Shown one piece after another: positions 1 to 12,133 of a stretch of 64,000 nucleotides of DNA (position 1 is its first letter; every line of letters starts with the position of its first letter). A program made the position numbers and the translations under genes. Below the pieces are notes generated by a model that saw only the letters and a program-made list of their open reading frames with translations, ran no database searches and was not told the DNA's origin. The DNA is from Collybiopsis luxurians FD-317 M1 (Eukaryota; Basidiomycota; Agaricomycetes; Agaricales; Omphalotaceae), in contig KN834749.1 in assembly GCA_000827265.1 (NCBI GenBank), positions 2,221,500-2,285,499 on the forward strand, given 5' to 3'.

Positions 1-1855
1 TTGTCGTAGATGACGAGGAAGGTTTAAGTGGTATCTTTACGGCCAAAGATTTGGCATACCGGGTACGGAATTCTCAAATTCCTATACTGTTGACTCTGAC
101 CGAACATTAGGTCACTGCTGAGGGCTTGGATCCTCACCATACACCAGTACACCAAATCATGACCCGAAATCCAATGGTCACACAAGATACTACAAGTGCC
201 ACGGAAGCGCTGCAGTTGATGGTGTCTAGACATTTCAGGCACTTGGTACGCACGTTCTAAATTTCCCAAAAAATAAAAAATAAATGACACAAATCCCATT
301 CGCGCGTTCTAGCCCGTTTGCAACGAAGACGGAAATGTTGTCGGATTGCTCGACATAACAAAAGTCTTCCATGAAGCTCTGGGCAAAGTGGAACGAAGCT
401 CTGCCGCGTCTGAACAATTATTCAATGCCATGGCCGGTGTTCAGTCGGAACTTGGAAGCGTAGGATCCAACCCTCAGGCCGCTGCCATGTTGGCTTGGGC
501 TGAAAAGTTACGAGAAAGAACTGCACTGCCAGATCTTACGACCGTCATGGACTCTAGAACCCAACCTGCAACCGTTAGTCCCAAAACTACAGTACGTGAA
601 GTGGCCAAGCTGATGAAGGAGAGGAGGACGACTGCGGTCTGTGTTATGGAAGCTACCGCCCCGTCGCCGGGAATGCCATCGACTTCTAGAATTGCGGGAA
701 TTTTCACCAGTAAGGATGTTGTCCTTCGAGTTATTGCTGCCGGGTTGGATGCCGGAAGATGCAGCGTCGTTCGAGTGATGACACCTCATCCTGATACTGC
801 TCCCCCGACCCTCAGCGTCCACGATGCGCTGAAGAAGATGCACAGTAAGTTATCAATTCATATTGCCCCATCAAGTTCTTACGACCATTTTAGATGGGCA
901 TTATCTCAATTTGCCTGTTCTGGAGGCTGATGGCCGCCTTGTGGCTATCGTAGACGTTCTTACATTGACCTATGCCACGCTCGAGCAAATGAACGCCGTT
1001 AGCGCTGAGCATGGTGCCAATGACGCGGACGGAGGTCCAATGTGGGGACGTTTCTTCGATTCCATTGGCCACGAAGATACAGAGTCTATGCTATCTGGAT
1101 CTCATCTCCCCCCAGACATTCGTGCTTTGCAGTCGAACCCGAGCTTGTCTCAATTGCACTCTCCCCATTCCGAAGTTCATCCCAATGACTCTGCTTCTGT
1201 CGTGGACGATGAATCTATGATCAGTTACAACGCGAAGGGAGTGCCCTCTGTCTCTGCTCCTCCCCCACCCGTCGACGACGGCACCTATGTGTTTAAGTTC
1301 CGTACACCCAGCGGAAGAACTCATCGATTCCAATCCCGACACGACGATGTCGAGCATCTCAGGGAGATTGTAGCAGGCAAGCTCGCGACCGATCCCTTCT
1401 TTACTGAATTTAAACCTGCGGATCCCAACGTTACTCCTCCGGACCCTATCGATTTTATGCTGTCATACACCGATGCGGACGGTGACACTGTCCTGATTAC
1501 CTCTGACCACGACGTCACAGACGCGGTGAAAATCGCTCGAGGCTCTGGCTCTGATCGAGTTGTGTTGTTCGTGCAAGGAGGCAAGGGCTGGGAAGAAGCA
1601 GGTTCAGGGAAGAGCGAAGAAAAAGCTGCAGAAACGGCTGCCGCAGCTCAGAAAGAAATTCAGGAAGTGGAGAAACAGGAGATTTCTCAACCAGTCAGCT
1701 TACCTCCTCCTCCTGCCAGTCACCCCCATACTTTGCCCGGCGACGAAGTTATGGGTATTCCAAAAGATCTCCTACTTCCAGCTAGCATTGGAGCACTGGC
1801 CGTTGTCATTCTTGGAGTCTTCACGATCTCGAGATTGACAGCTTCCCACTACTAA
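1..1855 (+). CDS. CBS-domain and PB1-domain membrane-anchored protein (5' end cut by window edge)
   Basis: The 3' part of a multi-exon gene; the start lies left of the window. Visible exons begin in frame at base 3, with introns at about 61-110, 246-313 and 844-892. The translation has several CBS-type repeats (IFTAKDLAYRV, GLLDITKVFHEAL, IAGIFTSKDVVLRVI, LVAIVDVLTLTYATL). These usually bind adenine nucleotides as paired modules. A PB1 domain follows, opening with YVFKFRTPSGRTHRF and containing the acidic stretch YTDADGDTVLITSDHD typical of the OPCA motif. A hydrophobic helix (ASIGALAVVILGVFTISRL) sits at the very C-terminus and suggests tail anchoring. The CBS plus PB1 combination is known in fungi, for example S. 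pombe Mug70-like proteins. Substrate and partner are not visible. Family assignment is firm; the biological role is not known from the sequence. Confidence 0.9.
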
Positions 1856-4291
1856 TGCTGGTACTTTGAATGGATCGACGGTTACGGCCAGGAACACTTT
1901 GTCTGTTATCTGCATGATTTACTTAACGAATCCCTACTAGAGTCGGCTCTTATGACCTTCACATGCTAAACTTCGCTTTTCTAATTAGCTCCATAGCACA
2001 TATCTCTTATAACGAATGGAACATTGGGATTTTTTTCGTACCCCTTTTCTTCAGGTTGAGACACAACTGGCTGAGCTTTACAATAAGGGCGTGAGCATCT
2101 TCGTAGACATTCGGCGAAGGATGAAGAACTACTGGTATCGAGATTTGTTAGACAAGTCCAAGAGGATACTAATGGACAAGGCATCAAGACCTTCTATGCT
2201 GACAGCACTTCCTGTTGCCGAAATCCCAAACCGTGATCTACCGCTTATGAATGGCAATTGAGTCGGAGGCATTGCGATGAAACTCGACGAATCTCCGAAA
2301 TGCAGGACGAGTCCCAGGAACAGTGAAATTGAATACCGCACTCAAAGGAGTTCATTATCGTAGGGTCCGCAAATCGCCATACGGGAGACCTCCCGTAGAT
2401 ATAAATGGAAAGATCAAAGCTAACAATATCACTGGAAACATCTCTTGGCACGGTCGATCAAAACGGAAACTATTGAACAAATGCATGCAAACACATTGTC
2501 CTCGCAAATGAGATGCCGCATAATGGTTCCGGGAAGCAGATGTATTGCTATTCCATGCTCTAGAAGCTAGTTCATCCCCCTTGATACACTCGACCGAATT
2601 ACTTGTGGATCCTGAGCCTAAGAGGCTCAAGAGAGTGCGCGGCCGAATGAGAATTCGAGAAGCGGAATGGGTTTGCCAGAATGAAATCACCAGCGGAAAA
2701 GAGAAGCTGTTCGTCATTGGTGAACGGTAGAAATAGAATGTGTCTTTTGCCCCTCATCCAGATACACCGTCTGCGATGAAAGTTTGCTCACTTTTAATCG
2801 GTTTGAGAATCAACAAACTTGTCAGTCTCGAAAGATGTATGACGATTCGAGGCTGGCTTTATTTTCGTGAGTACGCAGCGCTTTTAGTACTCGATTGTGA
2901 CTTGAGTATTACTTCATGCTCGCAGATTATTGTATTTTCCTTGATTGGAATAGTATTTGATACTGTAGACCTCGCCTGCCGAGTCTAGACTTCTTACTGG
3001 AGTTGAGTCAGTAAAACAAATTCCTTAACCGCGCCTCGAGCGGCATAGTTGCTGGCTCACCTGGACCTGTAAAGTTTTTGAAACACCACAGGTGGCAAGG
3101 CAGCCAGCACCTTTTCTGCTCAGCTCACAGTAACAAGAGTCGCGTCTATCGCTTCAAAGTACTTTTGAAATGAGTCGAAAGCCTAAGAACAGAAACCCTA
3201 GGCTGATCTGGTCTCCTTCTTCAGAGTCGGCATCTGTCATTTCGACATCTATGATTTTGTAACCATTAGCTGTCTCATTGAGAATACTCACCCTGATCGC
3301 CGTTCATGAGGAAGAAGTAGAGGAATCGATAAAAATTCATGGTGTGCCTTGATGTGCCTCAAAGAATTCTGAATCGCTTTTCCTAAAATATCTGTCGAAG
3401 TTGCTAGGTGAGATATCGCATGCATACCGTAAGATAGAGAAGCGTTCTCAATATAATCATACGCACTCGCCTAGGCGGATCTATCAAGGTCAAGTAAGTA
3501 TGAGTAAGTATGCAGTTATCTCCTAGTAGTTAGTCAGCTTGCAGATCTACCAACAGTCGCACAACTCCTCGTCCTTCATTTCACTTGAATTTCTATTCAG
3601 TAGTTCTTCACCGGGACATTGCTGTTCCCACTTGTTTCTGAACGAGATCACGCTGGGTAGTATCTATCCTTTCCTCTCCAATCAAGGTTCTTAGATGAGT
3701 TTCTTGGGTGCCGACCGGTACTGCATTCTAATGCTACGAGTTATTAAGCAGCTTATGGGCACTGAAGCCATTAGTACTCCGAATCATTACTACATGCAGA
3801 CAATGCTACGAAACTACGATTATCTAGAAAAGTAGTCCCTAGATCAAACAGCAGCCGATGCTTCCGACAGCAAAACGAGGCAAGGGGTGACTGAGCATTG
3901 AGGGGAGCAGTTAGCAGAGCAGCAAGTCGAGCAGCTGGATGTCATACTTGTAACAATAATTGTTTCTGATAACCTCGAGTCAAAGAAATCGAGAGTGACA
4001 CCCAGCGCAGCTGGTTTCAAAGGGCACCGGGAAACGACCGCCCGAGTCGACAGGCAAGGTAGGGGGTAAGAAAATAATATGCTGTTGCCCGGGTATCAGT
4101 AGAACCAGAAGAAATTGAACAATTTCTAACGTACAACAGAAGGATCTCACTGAAAAAAACCCATCGACAACTTATTGAGAGGAGAGAACGACAAAGAACA
4201 GTGCATGGAATCCGAGACGCTGAACTTGAGTCAGGATCTTGACACGCAACCGTTGAAGACGAAGATCTGCGAGGGAGCGGGAAGGTCAGAT

Positions 4292-4465
4292 TCATAGTGA
4301 ACGCCAACGAAGATTCACAGTTAGGCTGACTATGATAATTTTAACCCCCGGAGGGGCTCGTGGTGCTTCCACTTCGCCGTCTTCCATTTCGACGTCCTGA
4401 TCTGAGGCCATTGCTGAACCAGGTTGATCAGAACCTGGACACTGGACGTGAGCTGGCCATCGGTA
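4292..4465 (-). CDS. Doubtful short acidic open frame
   Basis: A minus-strand frame begins MASDQDVEMEDGEVEAPRAP, an acidic start of the kind found at the N-terminus of real nuclear proteins, and then ends after a short hydrophobic tail. A possible donor (gttaaa) and acceptor (ccctcgcag) could join it to a second short frame near 4240, but no family is recognisable. It could be the first exon of an unresolved small gene or chance. Confidence 0.15.
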   Translation of the reverse strand, partial: YRWPAHVQCPGSDQPGSAMASDQDVEMEDGEVEAPRAPPGVKIIIVSLTVNLRWRSL

Positions 4466-4879
4466 AGGATGATAGCGTCGTTTTTCGTTGCGGCGTACAG
4501 GCCCCATGTTGAGAATCAAGAGGGAGAAAGGAGGGGTGCTATTCTGAGTTTATCTGACCTTTTAAGTTTGACCTTTAACCGTTGATGCTCGTGCTCGTGC
4601 TCCGTGAGCTTCTATTCAAATTCGGTCCAGTCAGTTAATGCAGATCCTGAATGTTGTGAGTTTTTGCCGCGGCGCAGATTCAACTGATCGTTGTTCGTTC
4701 AGGATCCAGTGGAACAGATCCTTGAGGGTTCTTGATCGATTTTTCGAGATGAACCCGAGCTTCATTCTTTGCAGTGTAGTACCAAAAATCTGGAAAAAAT
4801 TTGGTAATTGAATACAGTCCTTTAAGCGAAAAATCAGAAATAGAGACGTCGAGGACCCACAGTTGCGTAAAACGACTAC

Positions 4880-4893
4880 TTAGGGTTAGGGTT
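4880..4893 (+). promoter_or_regulatory. Telomere-like (telobox) motif in the SUMO protease promoter
   Basis: Two tandem TTAGGG hexamers followed by TT lie about 105 bp upstream of the SUMO protease start codon. A related motif (CCTAAACCCTAA) lies upstream of the succinyl-CoA ligase gene. Similar telobox elements are known promoter sites for Myb-type telomere-repeat binding proteins; a role here is inference. Confidence 0.35.
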
Positions 4894-4997
4894 TATGACT
4901 AAGCAGCAGCCTGAGTCGCTTCGGACTTGACGGTGCTTAGTCCCGACTCCCGACCATCTCATTTGTATTCGTCGAGTTCCACAAAGTCTTTCTGCAC

Positions 4998-7403
4998 ATG
5001 AACGATAGGAAACGACAGGCCTCAGAACCTCTATTACCCCTCCACGCTGCTAAGCAACCTCGGACTGCGCTTGTCTCTGTCAACGGTGAGACACAAAGCC
5101 CTGCTTCGGCTGCAATTTTGGCGTCTCGCTGCAAACGAATATTTCACGAGATCAAGGGCTTAACCAAAGATACTTTACTTCTTATTCGAGGTGAGTTTTG
5201 TCTCCTCGTGACCTTTCGCGTTTTTCAAATCCATCAGGTCGCGTCGTGTCATCGGATTCCCGGCCAGTATCTCCAGAAGACTCAGTGCAGCAAGAAGGGC
5301 CTTCTCAATCGCCTTCGCCTTCACCAGAAATTCTCCTACGATCAGTGACAGCAGTGCATGCTCAAGCAGAATCTCTGCCCGCTTCACCCATCACAGCGAA
5401 CTCGTTTACCACCCCGCAAACCGTGCTGAGGCCCACAAATCTTGCCGCTACAACCAGCTATTCATCCATTCCATCTACCTCTCACTTTTCTTTCACTCCC
5501 GTGCAAAAACCTTGGACATCGTCGTCACGAAGTTCCGAAATTAGCTTCCCAACATTCTCGAGCTCACGTCATTTGCCTCTTACACCTCCATCGGCTTCCA
5601 CAAATCCTTATTCCTCACGTAGAATGCGCACAAAAAGTATCATGGGCCCACCTCCAGAAAGACCGTCAAGTCTAGAGTACTCCTTGTCGTCACCTGCTTT
5701 GGAAAAAACTTTACAGTCACTCAAAGCAGCACGACAAACCCGAACATATGAAAATAGACCGCACATCCTTATGCATAAAGTGGGTCTTCTTCGACTTTTC
5801 GGTTCACCATTTAACCCACTACTCCGTCTCTCAGCACAAGGAAAAGGTTAGACAAGGCCTGGAGGAAACGAAGGAGGAACTCTTTAGGCTAACGCAAAAA
5901 CGAGGTGCGCTGTATGATTATTTATTTCGCAAAACAATATTTAATCGACCTACAGGCTTCAAGTCGAATCGAGCAGATTTTGAATGTCAGTGTGAAATGC
6001 TGTTATCCTATTTCTCAACTGCTCACAAACTGTGTTAACAGCTTATCTCAGTTTTAAGTTCATGCTTCAAACATCTGGCGATTCAAGGCCTCGCTTGACT
6101 TCCCGTGGGTCTGTTCACAGATTTGGTCAGGAAATTGGCTCACGGATCAGGGCGTAGCTTCAATGATCGACTTGCGCTCAGAATTTAAGTCCAATGAAGA
6201 GAAGACACGCGCGCGGCGGCATTCGGATTCAGTATCTGTGCGTTTTGTGAATGTAATTTGGATGAATCGCTGTCTCTAACGTACGAGTTTGAAGGAATCT
6301 CAATGGCTACAGAGGCAACTTGAGATTGCGCAGAAAGTGTTCAACGCGTGCGTATCATGTTCACTCCCGCTTCCTGTTGTTTATTCTATCCAAACATCTA
6401 GACCTAGACCCAAGGCATGGAGCCCCTCGCTGGATGATCTCAAGATACGACATCGTCATAAAGATGACCGAATCGAACAGCGTCTCAGGCCTAAACGTGT
6501 CCCGCTTCCGCTTTCCCTGCCCCCTGAAGACGAAGAACAAGTCAAAAAACTTCTACAAAAACCTGGCCTCATTTCGAAATACGCGAAAGAACAGGTATCG
6601 AATGCCGACATGGTTAGGCTAAGACCGGGCAATTGGTTGAACGATGAAGTTATCAATTTCTATGGGGCGATGATACTGGGTCGTTCGGAAGACTCTAAGG
6701 AGAATAGCAAAGAGAATGGAGTGAATGGAGTGGCGAGTACAAAAAAGAACAAGGTGCTGAATGTGCATTATTTCAGTACTTTCTTCTGGCAAAAGTTGGA
6801 AAGGGATGGATATGAGAAAGGAAGATTAGCGAAATGGACGAAGAAGGTCGGGCAGACTTTGCTCTACTTGCTCCTCACTTTACTTAGAATTTCTTGCAGA
6901 TTGATCTGTTTTCAAAGGATGTTGTCCTGATTCCCGTCAATCACGACAACATGCATTGGACTGCAGCAGCTATAAACTTTCGTCAAAAAAGGATAGAGTC
7001 GTACGATAGTATGATGTTAGATCGGTCAATGGTGTTCAAGGTACGGTTCAGCGTTTTTATCTGGCTTTCGTTCTCAGGTTGCCCTTATAGCGTTTACGAG
7101 ACTACTTGGATGCTGAACATCGCAATAAGAAGAAGACACCTTTTGACTTTACTGGCTGGGAAGATTATGTTTTGGAGGTGCTTCTTTTTTGTGGAATGTT
7201 GCTGCAATCTTGCCCTGACGGTCGTCTTCACAGGATACACCACTGCAAGAGAACGGATTTGATTGCGGGGTATTCACCTGTCAATTCCTTGAATCCTTGT
7301 CCCGCGGGGAGGAAACGTTTAACTTCACACAAAGTGATATACCATATCTCCGTCGAAGGATGATATGGGAGATTGGGAACTCGAAACTCAGAACCGATCC
7401 ATA
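4998..7403 (+). CDS. Ulp1/SENP-family SUMO-specific cysteine protease
   Basis: A multi-exon gene for a C48-type protease that matures SUMO and removes it from substrates, usually at the nuclear periphery. The N-terminal half is Ser/Pro-rich and probably disordered. The catalytic half starts around RPKRVPLPLSLPPEDEEQV and includes RLRPGNWLNDEVINFYGAMI, the family signature. The catalytic triad is visible: His in NHDNMHWTAAAINF, Asp in RIESYDSMM, and Gln/Cys in PLQENGFDCGVFTCQFLESL. The last exons were joined through introns at about 6850-6900, 7041-7090 and 7178-7234. The start was chosen at MNDRKRQASEPLL because the frame closes upstream and the first intron follows in phase. Two small exons around 6042-6240 are less certain. 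It is convergent with the Bet1 gene. Confidence 0.92.
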
Positions 7404-7644
7404 ACAGCCTAGTCGATGTAACTGACCCTGTGCTGAGTTTATAGCTTTCTTTGGTTCGCCATTCTGCGTTGTTTTGTAGTTCGTATACCTTATATCTATA
7501 GTTATTATTCCCAATTTAGTTTCTCTTAAGAGGATTGTTGTGTCCATGTCTTTGCAGTGAGCCCTAAAATTGATATGCTGTGGATAAAGGATGAAAGTAG
7601 AATGTAGGGAGAGTCTAGAAGAGGCCATAAATGTAATCCACTGC

Positions 7645-8256
7645 TCATCGCCGAAACCACCACACGACAACGAAGAACCAAAAGACGACGATGAGAAAGA
7701 CAATGTACCAGAGCCAGCGACATCCTTGTCGAGCAGACATGTTGTTCATCCGCCGAAACGTGCCCGCAAGAATCCCTGATGTTTCTGCATACACGTCGTT
7801 CTAAGGAAGCGGAGTTCTTAGCACATGGACGATACCATAGGAAAAAAAAAAAAAACACGGCGCACCATTTGACTGAGCTGAATCGCGGAATCTTTTATCT
7901 CGTCCCCAATCCCAATTGTAAGCTATGTTTTCAGAATAAAGACCATCATTCGCTTTCAGACTGGGGCAATGAAGGCTTTTTGGTCCCCGGGGCCACCAAA
8001 TTGACATTCACTCACGTCTTTCAGCATCCGGACTTTGGAGCTTAAACCCTCTAAATTTTCATCATTTTGGCTCTCCAAGTCCTCTGCGTAGCGATGGCCT
8101 GAAGGAGCGTAGGGTGTAGACCTTCCGGAGGCGGGCGGCGTTGAGCCGGGGGGTACAAGAGATGAACGGTCGCGTAAATTGCTCGAACTGCTGTGCCTGC
8201 GACATATTAGACGAAGACAGGTACGTGAATTATAGGAATATTCACCACTGAGACAT
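7645..8256 (-). CDS. BET1: SNARE protein Bet1 (ER-Golgi vesicle fusion)
   Basis: Four exons encode a 134-residue tail-anchored Qc-SNARE that acts in ER-to-Golgi transport. The first exon is only 11 nt (8246-8256), then comes a Ser/Pro-rich segment. The SNARE motif contains RYAEDLESQNDENLEGLSSK, VRMLKDLTIGIGDEI and a final exon with GTFRRMNNMSARQGC. The protein ends in a strongly hydrophobic anchor rich in Trp and Phe (WYIVFLIVVFWFFVVVWWF). Introns lie at about 7751-7830 (with a 14-nt T run on the coding strand) and 7900-8015. Each join restores the frame exactly at the conserved Bet1 core, which makes the call firm. The length matches other Bet1 proteins. The opposite strand of the last exon also reads as an acidic open frame, but that is a shadow. 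Its stop lies about 240 bp from the SUMO protease stop. Confidence 0.93.
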
Positions 8257-8719
8257 ATATATAATGAAAATTAGTGGAGAGAAGAAATAATTCGGTGCAT
8301 TAACGTTGGATGAAGAGTTACACGTAACAAGCGCTTTGTCTCCGCGTAGGCGCTTTGGCCCCGGGCACCTGCTGTATTGTCCGTCGCCCAAAAACTCGCA
8401 ACGAAATCGAAACATCTCATTACAAAGACGTAAAGCTAACAATACAACCAACAAACCACCAGAATGTACTGATGGAGGCAAAGAGAGTCAGTGAAAAGGT
8501 AAAGTATGCACACCTGGTTCTACAGATGAAAAAAGATTTGAACGAGAAATGAAGTAATAACACTAGGAGCGAAGGATAAAATGTGTATATGATGAGATAA
8601 TAGGGATGCAACGAGGATGCAAATGGCGTGGGGTGTATTGTATCAATGTCCGCGATATTGATTCTGAAGAACGACGGCTTCCTTCTCTTCTCGTATTCTT
8701 ACAAATGCAGGACTCAGTC
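8257..8719. other. Intergenic: Bet1 promoter and UPF0658 3' region
   Basis: About 460 bp between two minus-strand genes. Open frames present on both strands are short and have no splice or homology support. It must contain the Bet1 promoter next to 8257 and the downstream gene's 3' UTR next to 8719. Confidence 0.5.
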
Positions 8720-10363
8720 TCAGTCAATGCTCATTCGGTTTGGATTTAGACTCGCAGGTCCTGTATACGCTGCTGGATGGCTCGATCCAAAGCGCTGATG
8801 TGTATTCTTTCGGGCCACTGTTCAAATGGATTAACTAAAACAAAACTAAAATTAACGCTGAATACGACTTACAGGCCTTTTTCAACCCCCGACCAAAGTT
8901 TTGCATGACCATGATTGAAAGGATGAACGTAGCTATCAGCAATGCGATTGCAATGAACGCTATATATCCAAAGTCAGGAAATTGATATAGAAAATTCTAG
9001 ATCAGGCAGCTCACAGAAAACCGTCAATGTTTTCCAAACGAATTTCAAATCATCGGTATTTTTGAACATGAGTACCTTGACAAGCTGTGCGAGGACAGTT
9101 TGGTGGCAAACAGACAACAGAGAGATATCAGCGCACCTTGTATAAAAAGTAGACCATGGCGCCGATACAGCCTGACATGAACGTAGCCATCATCCATTTG
9201 TTCTCATGACGAGCAGCAAGATGCCCCTCGACCAGTAAAACCAGGGATAATGGCATTGCAGCGCAGGTCACATAGTATTCCCAGTCGCTCTTCTGGAGTA
9301 CCAACCAGATGAACTGAATTGAGAATCCAGCCCAAAAGAAGACGTCGAACTTGACAAGACATTCGAAGATTTGATAGTTGGCGTACATCTTTTTTATCCG
9401 TCGATCAGCACCCAAGAATTTGTAAACTTTCCAACCGAATTCGTGGTAAATCTTCCAGCCCAGTCCGATATACGCAAGCTCTGCCAGAGCAATCACAATC
9501 GGGATGATGGTGGTGAGGACATTGATCGGTATCGTTGACGAATTATCCGTTGTTACAAACTCCCGGATTTCACCAATTTGAATGATAGCGTAGAGAAGGA
9601 AGAGGGCATTGAACATTCTAGAAAGGTTTAGGGCATTGTAGAATTCAAAATACAAACGACGCACATTAAAAATATGAACTGAAGTGTATTTCGAGCATAG
9701 ACGGCATCGATCGCCATTGCGAGTTGAAAAACACTGGTCATAATTGAGAAATAATTAACCGTTAAGGAGGCAAGTCGACATACTGTGCCAGCGCAAATAT
9801 AGTCAGATACACAGGCATTTTGCTTGAATCTGTGTTGCTATTGACCTGACCCGCTTTGTCTGCTTCATGCACTCGTAATAGCAGTTCGGCTTCGATAGTT
9901 AGGTCTATTGTTGTCTCAACGAGGACGGTCAATATAAACAATCGACATGCTAGTGATTCTGGCATAATCTGCGCGGCAAAATCAGCCAACAAACTCAACG
10001 AAACATATCACGTTTAGAGCGCACCTTTTGCCAAAATGTTCGCGTATCTATCTGCTTCTGTGACGGTTGCGGGGGATATGCAGCAGCCGTAAAGTCATGA
10101 GAAGCGTCTGACTGCTTAGAATTGAGCGTCGGCTTGTGTGAAAGAGGGTAGGAGGGGCCACGACGGTGGGCCTGTTCGCCAGAGAGCCCTGGTGTCTGAA
10201 CAGCATAGGTTTGGTGGCGAGAATTAGCGGTATAGGGAGAAGAGTATTCATCTATGAGGTCGTCGTATGAGGATTTAAATTCCTCTTGGTTGTAAGGGGG
10301 CTGAAGGCCGCTTGGCTGATGTGAATATGAAGGATTGTCGGGATAAGAGGCCTCGTAAGCCAT
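8720..10363 (-). CDS. UPF0658-type Golgi multi-pass membrane protein
   Basis: A protein of about 440 residues from roughly seven exons. The N-terminal 120 residues are Tyr/Ser/Pro-rich and soluble (MAYEASYPDNPSYSHQPSGL). Multiple membrane segments follow: CRLFILTVLVETTIDLTIEA, VFQLAMAIDAVYARNTLQFI, MFNALFLLYAIIQIGEIREF and further helices up to SFIAIALLIATFILSIMVMQ. The FQ..MAIDAVYARNTLQ and YAIIQIGEIR motifs match the fungal UPF0658 Golgi apparatus membrane family as I know it. No biochemical function is established for this family. An apparently coding stretch just before MFNALFLL is really an intron (about 9616-9663), because splicing it out joins IFL to IMFNALF in frame. The C-terminal 32 residues depend on a phase-1 join near 8880 and are less certain. 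Confidence 0.82.
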
Positions 10364-10631
10364 CTTGTTCAGAATTATTTAGATTATTTGATGAATGCTG
10401 TCGGCCAGAAGGTCGTCCTGCGAATTTCGAGCAGACCGTAGACAAAGAGAGTGAGAGACAGTGAGCGTAAGCTGTGACAATTAGTCGAAAGCCAAGACCT
10501 TAGCTCGGTTCCCACCGGCATCTATTATTTTTTTTTTCACGAAATTTACAGACGGATATAATTATCTATATAGCAACAGGTGTCCTGGCCTTTAACACCG
10601 CTCTTGCATGTGGTAGGAAATTCAACCAACA

Positions 10632-11649
10632 CTAGAGCAGACGAAGCGTGCTAGTTATTCGATTGACCAATCTAGCCGGACCTAATATGAAAAGATGAAA
10701 CAACAGAGCGACTAAACTTGTTTGGAGACTTGCCTGCAATTCCGAGAACCGTTCTCGAACCAGCCGCAATCTGTGTTCTCCCTCTAAACGATAGTCAGAA
10801 AATAACCAGTTATCTATCCAAAAAAAACTCACGCGTCCTGGATGGATCGGGCGCACAAGTCGAGGCTCTCAGCCTGCGCCTGCAACGTGAGCAGTTCCTC
10901 TTCGCTCTGACATTTCAATGCAATCTTAGTCTGCCTTTCATCAACGTAGAGATTAGGTTTGACTAACGGGCACATCTAGTTGTGAAGACCTACCCGCTCC
11001 TTTCCCATTGCCTAAGGAACTGCGCAAATAGATTTAAATTGTCTGCGTCTTTCATACGAACAAGCCCCACAAGCAAAAGGGACACTCACAGCCGGATTGG
11101 AAGTCAACAGTAACTTGTAGCATGCTAAAGTGGCATGGCTGATATATAACGTATGCAACTTAACTTCAGCACATGCCAAAAACGCAACGCTTACGAGCAC
11201 CTGAAATTTGGACGGGGTTTAGGACGGCGATGATGCACAATCTTACTGGAATAATGCACGTACTGCGCGGCAATTTTTCCGGTCGACATGTTCAGGTCGG
11301 CTCGCACAACAAGGACCTATAGAACTCCGTGTCAGTGTATCCAGAGTCAGACAAGAGTGCTGAATCGGTTGACCATTTTGCACTCATCAAGGGGATCTAT
11401 CATGAGAGAGGTTACATTTCCAACTCCTGAGCTCGAAGGGTCGCTTCCAGCATCCGAAATTTTCGAATCGGCGCGAGTACCGCGACGTTTCCTTGTTTCT
11501 TTACCGACCGGTGTAATCTTTGTTTGAGAGCCTGTGTAATACCCAATTGAAAGAGCGATGACGACGACTGCAGTATATGCCACTAAATTTATTTGAGTTC
11601 ACATTTTACAACGGCTATAGAAAACTGCGAACCTACACTGTTCAGACAT
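10632..11649 (-). CDS. PTH2: Peptidyl-tRNA hydrolase 2 (Pth2/Bit1 type)
   Basis: Hydrolyses peptidyl-tRNA released from ribosomes. The first exon is 13 nt; the second encodes a membrane helix (AYTAVVVIALSIGYYTG) and a basic linker, consistent with membrane tethering of this family. The catalytic domain opens with VLVVRADLNMSTGKIAAQ, continues CSHATLACYKLLLTSNPA and ARSIQDARIAAGSRTVLGIA, and ends GPARLVNRITSTLRLL. The conserved AAQCSHA sequence is recovered only if a 6-nt exon (11195-11200) is used. The last intron (10682-10733) has a GC donor, required to join IAG to PARLVNR. Several introns of 45-70 nt separate the other exons. Identification rests on the full Pth2 motif order and is firm. 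The nearest upstream gene is divergent, 484 bp away. Confidence 0.92.
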
Positions 11650-12133
11650 GATGATTGTAGCTCGTGAACACCTTGTTTCCCACGTCACTTGAAATACCTT
11701 GCTTTGACCGGACCTGTATAGCACCTGCATGCCAATTCTGCCGCTCTTCCAGTAACTGAGTGAGACGTCCCGGCACTCAAACCTCGCTCCGAATAAGCCG
11801 TGAAGATCTGTGATCTTTCGAGGCTCAATAAATGCTCAGAATTCAAGACGTAAATTCAACCCTAAGACAAAGTCTACACTGCTTGGCTAAAAATCTTGGA
11901 TTGTGACCGGTGACCCGCACGCTTGACAGAAAGATTACTTACGGAGAAGAATACCAGTAGCTCCTGCTCACTCCTTAGTAGACTCATTGTTTTTCGGCAG
12001 TGTACGCCGCCCCTTGTCGATTTTTTGGTGATGTATCCTGCCCTTCATCTCATTCTTGTCACCGCCGCTGGTACAATATCTCCAGCAGGACCCATTTTGA
12101 TACTTACTCGCCGAACAATATTCTAGAGCGCTC

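Larger units (their letters stand above)
1856..4997. other. Gene-poor stretch of 3.1 kb
   Basis: No reading frame here joins into a convincing spliced gene. Short open frames exist on both strands (about 2016-2261, 2545-2730, 4292-4519 minus) but lack recognisable motifs or consistent splice partners. The segment separates the CBS/PB1 gene from the SUMO protease gene and ends in the latter's promoter. It may hold relics or non-coding transcripts; nothing specific is visible. Confidence 0.5.

Noticed and set aside
4880..4893. Possible chromosome end or internal telomere
   Set aside because: Only two hexamers are present, and normal genes lie on both sides; a promoter motif is more likely.
1856..4997. 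Decayed transposon in the gene-poor stretch
   Set aside because: I found no transposase or reverse transcriptase motifs, terminal repeats or target duplications.
7591..7779. Plus-strand acidic open frame opposite Bet1
   Set aside because: It is the complement of the Bet1 last exon and membrane anchor; the SNARE reading has clear homology.
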